A stretch of 40,135 nucleotides of DNA from Campylobacteraceae bacterium (GTDB lineage: Bacteria > Campylobacterota > Campylobacteria > Campylobacterales > Campylobacteraceae). Shown here piece by piece: positions 7,200 through 16,386 of this stretch (position 1 is its first letter; every line of letters starts with the position of its first letter). Where the stretch lies: positions 1 to 40,135 of the forward strand of contig JAISXY010000009.1 in NCBI GenBank assembly GCA_031270285.1. Reading direction: 5' to 3'. The position numbers and the translations under genes were made by a program. The notes under the pieces are model-generated. The model was not told the origin of the DNA. It saw only the letters and a program-made list of their open reading frames with translations, and did no database searches.

Positions 7200-7309
7200 C
7201 CGCTTTGCGGGAGAGGGTAAATTTTTAAAACCAAAACCGCTGTTTTGCGGTGGTTGGCGGACAAATTGAGTTTGACTTTGTCCGAAATTTTAAAACGCCT
7301 TACAAGGCG
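7199..7309 (+). other. Run of four hairpins between tRNA-Arg(TCT) and tRNA-Leu
   Basis: Hairpins seen: CCCGC-TTT-GCGGG (7199-7211), ACCGC...GCGGT (7236-7251), GGACAAA...TTTGTCC (7259-7283) and CGCCTT-AC-AAGGCG (7296-7309). No coding frame is convincing. They could be processing signals, weak terminators, or a small structured RNA. Confidence 0.5.
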
Positions 7310-7327
7310 CACTTATTTTATTGTTGT

Positions 7328-7412
7328 GCGGATGTGGTGAAATTGGTAGACACACCAGACTTAGGATCTGGCGCCGCGAGGCATGGGAGTTCGAGTCTCT
7401 TCATCCGCACCA
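7328..7412 (+). tRNA. tRNA-Leu (TAG)
   Basis: 85-nt class II tRNA with acceptor GCGGATG/CATCCGC, anticodon loop CTTAGGA (TAG), a variable arm, T-loop GTTCGAGTC and encoded CCA. Last tRNA of the cluster; the next gene is convergent. Confidence 0.96.
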
Positions 7413-7446
7413 TCTAAAAATCACTTAACCTTAATCAAAGTATTTT

Positions 7447-8733
7447 TTATTCGTATTTATAGATTGGCTCAAAAGTGCAAACAGTGTTTATGTGCTCGCT
7501 GCCGTTATCTGACTTTGCAATTTCGTTCAAACTGATTAGACCTGTATTGCCGCTAACCAAAATATAATTCTTTTCACCGATGGATATTGGCTCCTCTCTG
7601 GCTTCTATATAACAATCATGAAGCGAATAAAATTCGCCTCCTCCGATGTGGCTTCGGCGGAGTTCATCGCCTTTGTGCGGGTCGTAGAGAGCAAGATAAC
7701 CATATCCGCAGCCCGCTCCCGCAGCCGAACCGTAGGTAAGATTTAACACGATATGTTTTTTGCCCTCATTTGCATAATCAACAAAGTAACCGTTATTTTC
7801 AATGCAAGAAAGATACCAACCCATGAAACGGTTTGTTTCATTGAAATCAGCCTCAAGTTTTTGAAACTCTTTTTCGTTAAGAACCAAACGCAAATCAACG
7901 GATAAAATCTTTTCGTATTCGCCTTTTGCCGCCTTTTGACATATTTTGTCCCTATTTGCATAGCCCGTTGTTGTTCTTTTTATTTTGCATGCTTGGTCAA
8001 AAAAGTAACTCTCTTTGTCAAGCGAAAAGATATAATGCGTCTCATCATCTCTTGTTGTAAAATTCAGATAAATAGCGTTATTTAGCGAAAACAGTTTAGA
8101 CCATCCACTCCAAGGTCTATGATACACATAAACTTTTCGCTCGGATTCGTCAAGATAAAATGGCTCCATTTCGCGTAAAAACTCGGTTTCATTTGTATCA
8201 ACAGGGACTTGTTCATAGAAAAAATACTTGAAATGCGCCGTTCCCTGATATTTGGTAAAAATCAAAGTTTTTGTTTCAGAGCTGTTTTTATATGAGATAT
8301 AATTTTCTTTAGAGCTTTGTAAAAATATTTTATTGTCTAAAATATTTTTACAAACAGGCGAATTTTTCGCTGTGGGAAACGGATCTATAATCTCTTTTTG
8401 CTGATTTTGAAATAGGCTCCCTAAAATATACTCTAAATGCCATTTGTTAATTTTGTTTTCCTTCATGCACCCGTAAAATTCATCCTCATTCTTGCTCTCT
8501 TTGCATTTAATTAGTGCGTCATTATAAAACCTTATAATCCCATCTTGGTTATTTGTGCGCTTAATAATCGCATTAAGATTTTTTGCCAACGCCGCATCCC
8601 TTTGCGTTTTTTCGCCAAGAACGGGGATATTTTTGTCATTGATAGCCGTAAACTCAAAAGGCTTTTGCTCTTGCGCAGTTGCATTTACAAAAAAGAGACT
8701 TGAGGCTAAAATGATAAATGAGAATATCTTCAT
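7447..8733 (-). CDS. Unrecognised 428-aa secreted protein
   Basis: I place the start at ATG 8733 (MKIFSFIILASSLFFVNATAQ), which has a signal peptide with an A-T-A-Q cleavage region and GGAG 7 bp upstream; a TTG five codons earlier overlaps that site. The mature protein has an N-terminal helical region with paired Cys (IKCKESKNEDEFYGCMKE), a Tyr-rich middle rich in predicted beta strands, and a C-terminal part with HIVLNLTYGSAAGAGCGYGY and DYANEG, weakly like the repeat-type secreted protein at the left edge of the window. It is probably periplasmic or surface. No enzyme motif or family is recognised. It is convergent with the tRNA cluster. Confidence 0.8.
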   Translation of the reverse strand: MKIFSFIILASSLFFVNATAQEQKPFEFTAINDKNIPVLGEKTQRDAALAKNLNAIIKRTNNQDGIIRFYNDALIKCKESKNEDEFYGCMKENKINKWHLEYILGSLFQNQQKEIIDPFPTAKNSPVCKNILDNKIFLQSSKENYISYKNSSETKTLIFTKYQGTAHFKYFFYEQVPVDTNETEFLREMEPFYLDESERKVYVYHRPWSGWSKLFSLNNAIYLNFTTRDDETHYIFSLDKESYFFDQACKIKRTTTGYANRDKICQKAAKGEYEKILSVDLRLVLNEKEFQKLEADFNETNRFMGWYLSCIENNGYFVDYANEGKKHIVLNLTYGSAAGAGCGYGYLALYDPHKGDELRRSHIGGGEFYSLHDCYIEAREEPISIGEKNYILVSGNTGLISLNEIAKSDNGSEHINTVCTFEPIYKYE

Positions 8734-8848
8734 ATGATAACTCCGCAAGATATAAATTTTATTGCATTAATCACACTGTCTGTAGGGGTCTTTGTCGCAG
8801 CCGCATTTAAGCAAAAATATTCTTAAAAGGTTATAAGCTTTGTTTGAG

Positions 8849-8923
8849 TGGTGACCCATACGAGATTCGAACTCGTGTTACCGCCGTGAAAGGGCGATGT
8901 CCTAACCGTTAGACGAATGGGCC
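8849..8923 (-). tRNA. tRNA-Glu (TTC)
   Basis: Minus-strand 75-nt cloverleaf: acceptor GGCCCAT/ATGGGTC, anticodon loop CTTTCAC (TTC), T-loop GTTCGAATC, encoded CCA. Confidence 0.96.
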
Positions 8924-8961
8924 GTATTGAAAAGCGGCTGAATATAAAAACAAAGGGTAGA

Positions 8962-8967
8962 ATTATA
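8962..8967 (-). promoter_or_regulatory. -10 box for tRNA-Glu
   Basis: TATAAT on the minus strand about 39 bp before the tRNA 5' end. No good -35 match 17 bp further up. Confidence 0.45.
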
Positions 8968-8986
8968 ACACGCATAGCTTAAATAT

Positions 8987-9014
8987 TTGTAAAAAGATTT
9001 TATGGTAATATAAC
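8987..9014 (+). promoter_or_regulatory. Possible promoter of the lipoprotein-nfo pair
   Basis: TTGTAA (8987-8992), 16-bp spacer, TATAAC (9009-9014), 47 bp before the lipoprotein ATG. Confidence 0.35.
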
Positions 9015-9061
9015 TGTATTTTTATCTGATTTTGCAGCTTAAAGCTGTATTTGGAGCGTAC

Positions 9062-9553
9062 ATGTATAGATTTTTAGCAGTATTTACGGGGGTTGTACTT
9101 TTTTTCAGCGCATGCAGTGTCAAAGAGCAGACTATAGAAACTTCGCAGCCTGTCAAGCTTATTATCAAAACCCCTTCTTTAAAATTAAGCGGTATAGGTT
9201 TTTATAAAAGAGGCGGCAAATACGCCAATCTTCAGATATTTTCAGCAGGCGTTGTAACGCTTGACTATAAATCGGCGGGCAATATCTGTGTCAATAACAG
9301 ATGTATGACGCGCGGCATTTTCAATGAAAAGTTTTTTTTACAGCCGCATTATAATGAACTGATAGACGATATTTTGGCACAAAAACCTATATATAAGTCG
9401 CAAAATCTTACAAAAACCGACAGCGGATTTTCTCAGTACATCGCTAAAACAGAATTTAATATCTCATATGATGTAAATGAAAGCTACGCTGATTTTAGCG
9501 ACTCTCAAAACAATATAACAATACAAATAGAAAAGCTTGGAAAAGAACAGTGA
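9062..9553 (+). CDS. Small lipoprotein of unknown function
   Basis: 163 aa from ATG 9062, chosen because GGAG lies 5 bp upstream and the frame then begins [18 protein letters not shown], a lipoprotein signal peptide with a lipobox-like FSAC (Cys18). The mature part is beta-rich with [20 protein letters not shown] and two Cys (CVNNRC). A lysine or arginine-rich sorting signal is not evident. Its TGA overlaps the GTG start of nfo (GTGA), so the two are translationally coupled, though a functional link to DNA repair is not implied. Confidence 0.75.
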   Translation: MYRFLAVFTGVVLFFSACSVKEQTIETSQPVKLIIKTPSLKLSGIGFYKRGGKYANLQIFSAGVVTLDYKSAGNICVNNRCMTRGIFNEKFFLQPHYNELIDDILAQKPIYKSQNLTKTDSGFSQYIAKTEFNISYDVNESYADFSDSQNNITIQIEKLGKEQ

Positions 9554-10392
9554 AGCCAATAGGAGCGCATGTAAGCGCCGGCGGCGGAGTGGAAAATGCT
9601 CCACTGAATGCTAAAGCCATAGGAGCAAAAGCGTTTGCACTGTTTACAAAAAATCAGCGCCAATGGAGTGCAAAAGCCCTTGAAAAAAGCCAGATAGAGA
9701 GCTTTAAAAAAAGACTTGACGAAGTTGGGATATTGCCAAAACATATTTTGCCTCATGACAGTTATCTTATCAATTTGGGACATCCGGGAAAAGAGCAAAG
9801 ACAAAAATCTTTTGAAGCATTTTTGGACGAAGTAAAAAGATGCGAAGAGCTCGGGCTTCTTAAACTGAATTTTCATCCAGGAAGCCATTTAAAAGAGATA
9901 AGCGAAGAAGAGTGTTTAAACAATATATCGAAGTGCATGAATGAAGCGTTGAGCCAAAGCAACGGCATTACGCTTGTAGTTGAAAATACGGCGGGACAGG
10001 GGAGCAATCTCGGATACAGATTTGAACATTTAGCTTATCTTGTGCAAAATTCCATAGACAAATCGCGCGTCGGCGTATGCATAGATACATGTCATCTTTT
10101 TACTTCGGGCTATGATATACGCAAAAAAGCGGATTATGAAAAAACTATGCAAAAGTTTGATACTATTATAGGGTTTAAATATTTAAAAGGCATGCATCTT
10201 AATGATTCTAAAGCGAAATTTCAAAGTCGTGTTGATAGACATGAGAGTATCGGCAAAGGCGAAATAGGCTTGGATGCATTTTCGTTTATCATGAATGACG
10301 ATAGAATAGACGATATCCCTATGATATTGGAGACTATTGATGAGAGTATATGGGCGCAAGAGATAAACCTGCTCCATAGCTTGCAAAAATAA
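9550..10392 (+). CDS. nfo: Endonuclease IV (AP endonuclease)
   Basis: Cuts DNA 5' of abasic sites in base excision repair, with three zinc ions in a TIM barrel. Seen in order: [71 protein letters not shown] followed by [20 protein letters not shown]. These supply the family's zinc His, Asp and Glu ligands and none is missing. The start is GTG 9550, overlapping the stop of the lipoprotein gene; 280 aa is the usual length. Confidence 0.97.
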   Translation: MKPIGAHVSAGGGVENAPLNAKAIGAKAFALFTKNQRQWSAKALEKSQIESFKKRLDEVGILPKHILPHDSYLINLGHPGKEQRQKSFEAFLDEVKRCEELGLLKLNFHPGSHLKEISEEECLNNISKCMNEALSQSNGITLVVENTAGQGSNLGYRFEHLAYLVQNSIDKSRVGVCIDTCHLFTSGYDIRKKADYEKTMQKFDTIIGFKYLKGMHLNDSKAKFQSRVDRHESIGKGEIGLDAFSFIMNDDRIDDIPMILETIDESIWAQEINLLHSLQK

Positions 10393-10413
10393 ATTTTTTA
10401 AAGGAATAACTTT

Positions 10414-11676
10414 ATGGAGACTGTAAATAATTTTAGCAGTTTGAATCTACAAAAAGACATTTTTGTCAAAATGTCGGTTATATCAGCGTTTCTTACCTCC
10501 TCTTTAACAGCTTCGGGATATAAGATACCAGAGCAGTCTTTGTCCGGTTTGGCGTTGGGAGCTGCAAATATAGCGGCTGTAAATGGAGCGGACGCAAGTT
10601 ACTATAATCCTGCGAATATGGCGTTTTTAGACGGCGGCAAAAGCGAAGTTGAAGCATTTATCACATATGTAAATCTGCCTAAGATGAGCTATACGGACAA
10701 TAGAGGCACATTTTATGACGGCGAATCAAAAGCCGAAAATATAGTCGCTCCGCTTTTTCATTTTGTAACACCGACATACAAAGAGGATTGGAGATTTGGT
10801 TTTTCAGTGGTAGTTCCGGGCGGACTTGCAAAAAGATGGGATACTCCGTACCAAGCGTCAACGGCAAAAAAATTCTCCTTGAGAATCATAGAGGCAAATC
10901 CTACGGCGGCATACAAAATAAATGATTGGGCATCTTTTGGTTTTGGAGCCAGAGCTGTTTACAGCATGGGCGAAGTAGCAAGCGATGCAAATGGTGTAGG
11001 ACAGCCTGTTAAAATGGACATGGAGGGAGATTCGTTTGATTTTGGCTACAATCTCGCTTTAACCGTCAAACCTGTTGAAGCATTAAGTCTTGCCGCAACG
11101 TATCGCTCAAAAGTAAATCTGACACTTGAAGGAGACGCTGATTTGCATTTATTGACGTATCCTCAGTATGACGGAAGCGCAAGCGTTGAGGTGCCGTTGC
11201 CCGCAGTGCTTGATTTGGCTATAGCTTACACATTTTTGAAAAAAACAACGGTAGAGTTTGTGTACGAGAGAGTTTACTGGTCGTCTTATAAAGGGATAGA
11301 TTTTAATTTTCCACATGAGAGTAGCGATCCAACCACAGCCTTTTTCGGAAGCTTAAAAGTTAAAAATTGGAAAGATTCCGATACTTTCCGTCTCGGCGTT
11401 ACGCATTTGGCGAGTGAAAATCTAAAACTTATGGCAGGTTTCACGATAGACAAAACGCCTGCTCCGAAAAATACTTTAGCATTTGAACTTCCCGACTCAA
11501 ATTCCAAAAACTACTCCGCAGGTTTTGAGTATAAATTAAATCAGGACATGAGCATAGGTATGGCATATCTGTTTTCAAATAAAGAAGACCGCGGCGCAGT
11601 CAATAGCAATATCAACGGCACATTCAGCGACGGCAGCGCTCATCTTGTAAATATGTCATTTAAATACAGGTTCTAA
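10414..11676 (+). CDS. FadL/OmpP1/TodX-family outer membrane transporter
   Basis: Fourteen-strand outer-membrane barrel of the FadL family, which takes up long-chain fatty acids or hydrophobic aromatics. Seen: signal peptide with an unusually long N-region (METVNNFSSLNLQKD... then hydrophobic to SLTASG), the mature start YKIPEQSLSGLALGAANIA, the family NPA motif in DASYYNPANMAFL (~residue 66), many alternating-pattern strands and a C-terminal aromatic (FKYRF). AAGGA lies 8 bp before ATG 10414; an internal Met20 would give a more ordinary signal peptide. The acyl-CoA ligase starts 2 bp after the stop, so import and activation are probably co-expressed. The true substrate cannot be read from sequence. 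Confidence 0.9.
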   Translation: METVNNFSSLNLQKDIFVKMSVISAFLTSSLTASGYKIPEQSLSGLALGAANIAAVNGADASYYNPANMAFLDGGKSEVEAFITYVNLPKMSYTDNRGTFYDGESKAENIVAPLFHFVTPTYKEDWRFGFSVVVPGGLAKRWDTPYQASTAKKFSLRIIEANPTAAYKINDWASFGFGARAVYSMGEVASDANGVGQPVKMDMEGDSFDFGYNLALTVKPVEALSLAATYRSKVNLTLEGDADLHLLTYPQYDGSASVEVPLPAVLDLAIAYTFLKKTTVEFVYERVYWSSYKGIDFNFPHESSDPTTAFFGSLKVKNWKDSDTFRLGVTHLASENLKLMAGFTIDKTPAPKNTLAFELPDSNSKNYSAGFEYKLNQDMSIGMAYLFSNKEDRGAVNSNINGTFSDGSAHLVNMSFKYRF

Positions 11677-11678
11677 AC

Positions 11679-13265
11679 ATGTTGGGATATAACTTTCACA
11701 ATTTTTATGAAATGGTAGAGCATAACGCTAAAGAGAGTCCTAAAAAAAGCCTACTTTTTATAGATAAACAAAAAACAAGCAATCTTGAGTTAAAGCAAAA
11801 AACGGATAAATTGGCAGATTTTTTGTATGAACTTGGTATAAGAGCAGGCGATACGGCGGCTATTATAGTCGCCAACAGCGAAGAGTTTATCATATCTTTA
11901 CTGGCGCTCTCAAAAATAGGAGCGGTAAGCGTGCCGATAAATACATTCCTGAAGCGCGAAGAGTTTGAGCATATTTTAAATGACTGCAATGCAAAACTTC
12001 TATTTTCTTCGGTAATTTATGCTAAAGAGACTAAAAAACTGTTAAATTCTACCAAAATAGAGGCTGTTATTTGGACGGAAGAGTATGAGTATTATGATGA
12101 TAAAAACTTAAGCTATAAAGCTGTCATGAGCCGTTCAAATAGTGATTATAGAGCATTCAAACAGCCAGGCATTGACGATATTGCCTGTATAGTTTATACC
12201 TCCGGCACCACAGGCAAACCTAAAGGCGCAATGTTAAGTTACCGCAATATGCTCTCAAATATGGTCGCCGCTAAAATCGCTTTTAAGATAGAAGCTGATG
12301 ACAGATTTATCGTATATCTGCCCATGTTTCATACATTTACGCTTACAATCATGGTGCTTTTGCCCATCTATTTTGCTTCGTCAATTGTTGTAGTAAAATC
12401 CGTTTTTCCATTTTCAAATATCTTAAAACAGACGCTTTTAAAAAGAGTAACGATATTTTTAGGCGTGCCTACCGTATATAATGCTCTCATAAAAGCAAGA
12501 ATTCCATGGTACTTCATGTGGTTTCATAAAATCAGGCTTTTTATATCCGGCAGCGCACCTTTAAGCGAAAAATCGCTTATTGATTTCAGCAAAAAATTTA
12601 CCCGTGGTATTTTACTTGAAGGATATGGACTCAGTGAGTGTTCTCCCGCTGTTGCGGTAAATCGTCTTGAAAAACAAAAACCGCTCTCCGTTGGTCCCGC
12701 ACTTCCGGGATATGAGATAAAAATAGTAGATGAAGAGATGATGGAGCTGCCTTTGGGTGAAGTTGGAGAGATAATAGTAAAGGGCGACTGCGCCATGCAG
12801 GGTTATTTGAACAGACCTGAAGCTACTGCTGAGACGCTGATAAACGGCTGGGTCAGGACGGGGGATTTGGGAAAACTTGACGAAGAAGGATTTTTATTTA
12901 TCGTGGACAGAAAAAAAGATTTGATAATCTCAAAAGGGATAAATATCTATCCGCGCGAGATTGAGGAGATTTTGTATCAGATAAGCGATATAGAAACCGC
13001 TGCAGTTATAGGCAAGAAAAGTGAGCTTGGCGATGAAGATGTTGTGGCGTTTATACAGTTTAAAGATGGCGTAGTTGAACCTATGGGCGAACTTCAAATC
13101 AAAAAATATTTAAAGCAGCATCTTGCTAACTTTAAGATACCGAAACATATATTTTTCGTCAAAGAGTTGCCTAAAAATGCCACAGGAAAAGTATTAAAAA
13201 GGGTTTTAAAAGAACAGGCGGCTAACATGGAGATAAAATATACGAATGAGAGTGATATTTTTTAA
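11679..13265 (+). CDS. fadD: Long-chain acyl-CoA synthetase (AMP-binding)
   Basis: ANL-family ligase activating a fatty acid through an acyl-AMP to acyl-CoA. Seen: YTSGTTGKPKGAMLSYRNM (P-loop, from residue 173), LFISGSAPLSE, LEGYGLSECSPAVAVN (A5-type adenine motif), GWVRTGDLGKLDEEGFLFIV (hinge-side Asp), DRKKDLIISKGINIYPREIE, and the catalytic lysine near the C-terminus in NATGKVLKRVLKE. 528 aa is normal. No strong ribosome site, consistent with coupling to the FadL-type gene two bases upstream. No beta-oxidation genes are present in the window, so the product may feed lipid synthesis rather than degradation. Confidence 0.88.
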   Translation: MLGYNFHNFYEMVEHNAKESPKKSLLFIDKQKTSNLELKQKTDKLADFLYELGIRAGDTAAIIVANSEEFIISLLALSKIGAVSVPINTFLKREEFEHILNDCNAKLLFSSVIYAKETKKLLNSTKIEAVIWTEEYEYYDDKNLSYKAVMSRSNSDYRAFKQPGIDDIACIVYTSGTTGKPKGAMLSYRNMLSNMVAAKIAFKIEADDRFIVYLPMFHTFTLTIMVLLPIYFASSIVVVKSVFPFSNILKQTLLKRVTIFLGVPTVYNALIKARIPWYFMWFHKIRLFISGSAPLSEKSLIDFSKKFTRGILLEGYGLSECSPAVAVNRLEKQKPLSVGPALPGYEIKIVDEEMMELPLGEVGEIIVKGDCAMQGYLNRPEATAETLINGWVRTGDLGKLDEEGFLFIVDRKKDLIISKGINIYPREIEEILYQISDIETAAVIGKKSELGDEDVVAFIQFKDGVVEPMGELQIKKYLKQHLANFKIPKHIFFVKELPKNATGKVLKRVLKEQAANMEIKYTNESDIF

Positions 13266-13369
13266 CCGATATATTGGATTTATAACGCTTTGCCGCTGTT
13301 TAAAACGGATATAAATTAACGAATAAAAAATGGGAGAGGAGATCTAAAAATTATCAAAAAGGAGAGAAG

Positions 13370-14308
13370 ATGAAAAAAGTTGTTTTGCTGGCAGCGGTAT
13401 CGTTGCTGCTTGGAGGCTGCGCACTTTTTGTTAATGAAAATCTAAAAGCAGGCAATGCCGCCATGAAAAGCGGCAATTACGAAGAGGCTATGAGATATTT
13501 TCAAACAGGTTGTAATGGAGACGGCGATAGATACTCATGCAATAATTTCGGCGTTTACAGCCATCAGAACAAGGATTATGTTCAAGCCGTCGCATATCTG
13601 CAAAAAGCGTGCAACATGAAATACGAAAACTCATGCGAAGCGCTTGGAGATATTTACAGCAACGGCGACGGCGTAACCAAAGACTATAAAAAAGCTCTTA
13701 ATTACTACGAACAGGCTTGCTACAGCGCTTCCTCCTATTCGTCAAACTGCGATAAAACGGCAGAGTTTTATAAAAACGGTATCGGCACGGAAAAAAATGA
13801 GGCAAAGGCGCAAAGCATATTAGAAAGAGCATGCACCGATACTTACGGCAGTAAAAACGAGTGTTATAATTTTGGTATGTCATATCTAAACAGCGGCGAT
13901 GTGGAAAAAGCGAAAAACTTTTTTGAGTTAGGTTGCGAAGGACGACATAGTACAAGTAGTTGCATAAAACTTAGCAGTTTATACATGCAAGGTTCGCAAA
14001 AAGATTATTTCAAGGCAAGTTCTTATCTTGAAAAAGCGTGCAATGCGTGGAATATGGAAAGTTGCTATGAACTTGCTGTTTTATATGCCGATAGAAAAAA
14101 TCCGATAGCAAATGCCAACATGGCAAAACAGTATTTTGACAAAGCGTGCACTGCAAAAAAAGACGCCGATATGTGCTATAAGGTAGGACTTTTATACACA
14201 GATAAAAGAGGCGGGGTATATAACATGCAAGAGGCGAAAAGTTATTTCAAAAAAGCGTGCGATTTTGGCTTAAAAGACGGCTGCAACGCTGCAAAAAAGA
14301 TACAATAG
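13370..14308 (+). CDS. Cysteine-rich Sel1-repeat lipoprotein (Hcp-like)
   Basis: 312 aa starting MKKVVLLAAVSLLLGGC, a textbook lipobox with lipidated Cys17, after a strong AAAAGGAGAG site. The rest is Sel1-like alpha-helical repeats (about 36 residues each) carrying paired Cys seven residues apart, as in SCEALGDIYSNGDGV, ECYNFGMSYLNSGD, SCYELAVLYADR and MCYKVGLLYTD. This disulfide-stapled type is the Helicobacter cysteine-rich protein (Hcp) family, some of which bind or hydrolyse penicillins weakly. Likely an outer- or inner-membrane-anchored periplasmic scaffold. The AAA+ gene begins 20 bp after the stop. Confidence 0.88.
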   Translation: MKKVVLLAAVSLLLGGCALFVNENLKAGNAAMKSGNYEEAMRYFQTGCNGDGDRYSCNNFGVYSHQNKDYVQAVAYLQKACNMKYENSCEALGDIYSNGDGVTKDYKKALNYYEQACYSASSYSSNCDKTAEFYKNGIGTEKNEAKAQSILERACTDTYGSKNECYNFGMSYLNSGDVEKAKNFFELGCEGRHSTSSCIKLSSLYMQGSQKDYFKASSYLEKACNAWNMESCYELAVLYADRKNPIANANMAKQYFDKACTAKKDADMCYKVGLLYTDKRGGVYNMQEAKSYFKKACDFGLKDGCNAAKKIQ

Positions 14309-14328
14309 ACAAATACAAAGGAATAAAT

Positions 14329-16065
14329 TTGGAATATCTGATAGATTTTTTGGAGAGCAAAGAGATAAAAAACAGCAAAATCTTTCCGCACTTAAAATGC
14401 AGTGAAGATGAGGCAAAGATACTTCAAGTATTGGTGCGCCATTATATAGAAGGCGAAATTGATATTGCGGTCAATGAGATATTAAACGAGATTTTCGGGC
14501 AGAAAGATTATGCGCAACTCCAAAAAATCCCGCTTTTAAAAAATATAATAGATCTCGGCTGGATTATACAGAGCAATTTTACGCAGTTAAAACTGAATGA
14601 TTTTTCCAATCTTGAACTGTATAACGGCATGATAACCCCAAGCCCTACATTTTTGAAGCTTTTGGAAGATGGGAATTTAGAAATGATACTGCCCGATATT
14701 GTGCCGTATAGCGATCATCTTGAGTATATAAAAGACCAGTTTTTCAGGATAGAGCTGTATCAAAAAATAAATTCCGCAAAACACAGCGTTACGCAAAATG
14801 CACCAGGTATTCACAGGCTTCAGACAAAATTGCAGTTACTTGAGGCAAGAATTAATGAGAGATTGAAAGTTACAAAAAATGAGGTCATGATAGAGACTCT
14901 TTTTAAAGAGCGCTCTTTGGATGTAAAAGAGCAGATTATATTTTTGGCGCTTTTAAAAGAGGAGTATTCGGGCGAATTTGAGAATTTAAGAGAGATGAAT
15001 ACGCTCATTGGGCTTGTCAGTTTTGATGAGTACGAACGTATCAAAAACCGCGCAATTTTGGAAGAGGGCTCAAGATTGATAGAGAGCGGGATTATTGATT
15101 ATGATGAAATGTTTACCGCTTTTGGCGGCGTGAGCAGAAGTTTTTATATAAATGAAGATATTTTGCAAAAAATTATGCATCCGGACAAAGAGAAAAAAAG
15201 CAAAAAGATGAAGCTTGACATGTTAATCGCCGAACAGGATATTTTTGAGCTTATAGAACCAAAGACAAATTTGAATGATGTTGTCATGTCGTCTAAAATA
15301 CGAGATGCATTGGAGAGTATTTTAAAACAGGCTGACAAGGTTGTGGTAGCGCGGCTTAAAGAGTGGGGCATAAAAGACAAAAGAAAAGGGATAGACGCTA
15401 AGATTATTCTTTATGGACCGCCCGGCACAGGTAAAACTATGACAGCTCTTTCATTGGCAAAATCGCTTAAAAAACAGGTTTTAAATTTTGACTGCTCAAA
15501 GATTTTATCCAAATATGTCGGTGAGAGCGAAAAAAACGTGCGAAATATTTTTGATACTTATAGAGAGCTTTGCTATAAAACAAAAACCGAACCGCTTCTT
15601 TTGCTCAATGAAGCAGACCAGTTTTTAAGCGCAAGATCAAGCGAAAGCGGGGCAAGTGCGGATAAAATGCACAATCAAATGCAAAATATATTTTTAGAGC
15701 AGATAGAGCGTTTTGACGGACTTTTGGTGGCGACCACAAATATGCTTGAAAATATAGACCCCGCATTTTCAAGAAGATTTGACTACAAGATAGAGTTTGA
15801 AAAGCCAAACCTCAAACAGCGCATAAAACTTTGGCAGCAGGCTTTGCCTGAGAGCGCTGCATATGAAGAGAATTTTGACATAAAAATTTTGGCAGGTTAT
15901 CCTTTGAGCGGCGGGCAGATACAGATAGTCTTAAAAAATACCGCTTTGAAAGTTGCATTGAAAAAAGAGGCTATTTTTACTTTGGAAGATTTCAAAGAGG
16001 CTATAGAGAGGGAAACCAAAGGGGCATTTGGAGAGTCAAATTCAGTTGGTTTTTTGAAGCAGTAA
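14329..16065 (+). CDS. AAA+ ATPase with a large N-terminal region
   Basis: I choose TTG 14329 (M/L-EYLIDFLESKE) because AAAGGA sits 8 bp upstream; longer starts lie inside the Sel1 gene. 578 aa: an all-helical N-terminal region of about 330 residues with no recognised domain, then one AAA module with Walker A YGPPGTGKT (from residue 362), Walker B LLLLNEADQF (Asn427 where Asp is usual, Glu428 kept), sensor-1 TTN and a double Arg SRRFDYKIEF finger. A C-terminal helical lid follows (LSGGQIQIVLKNTALK). No protease HEXXH. The NEAD form of Walker B occurs in other bacterial stand-alone AAA proteins. Cytoplasmic remodelling role is inferred; the target is unknown. Confidence 0.85.
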   Translation: MEYLIDFLESKEIKNSKIFPHLKCSEDEAKILQVLVRHYIEGEIDIAVNEILNEIFGQKDYAQLQKIPLLKNIIDLGWIIQSNFTQLKLNDFSNLELYNGMITPSPTFLKLLEDGNLEMILPDIVPYSDHLEYIKDQFFRIELYQKINSAKHSVTQNAPGIHRLQTKLQLLEARINERLKVTKNEVMIETLFKERSLDVKEQIIFLALLKEEYSGEFENLREMNTLIGLVSFDEYERIKNRAILEEGSRLIESGIIDYDEMFTAFGGVSRSFYINEDILQKIMHPDKEKKSKKMKLDMLIAEQDIFELIEPKTNLNDVVMSSKIRDALESILKQADKVVVARLKEWGIKDKRKGIDAKIILYGPPGTGKTMTALSLAKSLKKQVLNFDCSKILSKYVGESEKNVRNIFDTYRELCYKTKTEPLLLLNEADQFLSARSSESGASADKMHNQMQNIFLEQIERFDGLLVATTNMLENIDPAFSRRFDYKIEFEKPNLKQRIKLWQQALPESAAYEENFDIKILAGYPLSGGQIQIVLKNTALKVALKKEAIFTLEDFKEAIERETKGAFGESNSVGFLKQ

Positions 16066-16386
16066 AAATTATGGAGAATATCTGGTTTGATTTATTTTTG
16101 CATGCAATAAAAAAAGGCATAATATCTTTAATTTTGAAATAATGAAATATATATAATTTTCTTAAATAGTTATTTATTACATAATTTGCAACCAATTTAA
16201 AATTATCATTTTTATACCCTAACAGCCTCATTTCGCACCACTTAAAAACATATTTTTTCATTGTGTAAAAATGAAACATGTAAGCTCTAACTGCTTATAA
16301 AATATAATTTTTTGTTTTAGAAAAGCTTTTTAGAAATTTTTTTTAACTATAATAATAAATTAAATATATGCATTTGAGGTTCGCCA
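16066..16386. other. AT-rich gap before the nuo operon
   Basis: 321 bp, extremely AT-rich, with no convincing gene: a minus-strand frame here has no ribosome site or family resemblance. The 3' part holds the nuo -10 box. No clear terminator for the AAA+ gene is visible. Confidence 0.6.
16348..16353 (+). promoter_or_regulatory. -10 box of the nuo operon
   Basis: TATAAT preceded by T-rich tracts, the periodic AT-rich upstream pattern typical of Campylobacterota promoters, 34 bp before the nuoA ATG. GAGG lies about 8 bp before that ATG. Confidence 0.55.

Noticed and set aside
16001-16279. 92-aa minus-strand frame after the AAA+ gene
   Set aside because: Extremely AT-rich, overlaps the AAA+ 3' end, has no ribosome site or recognisable domain.
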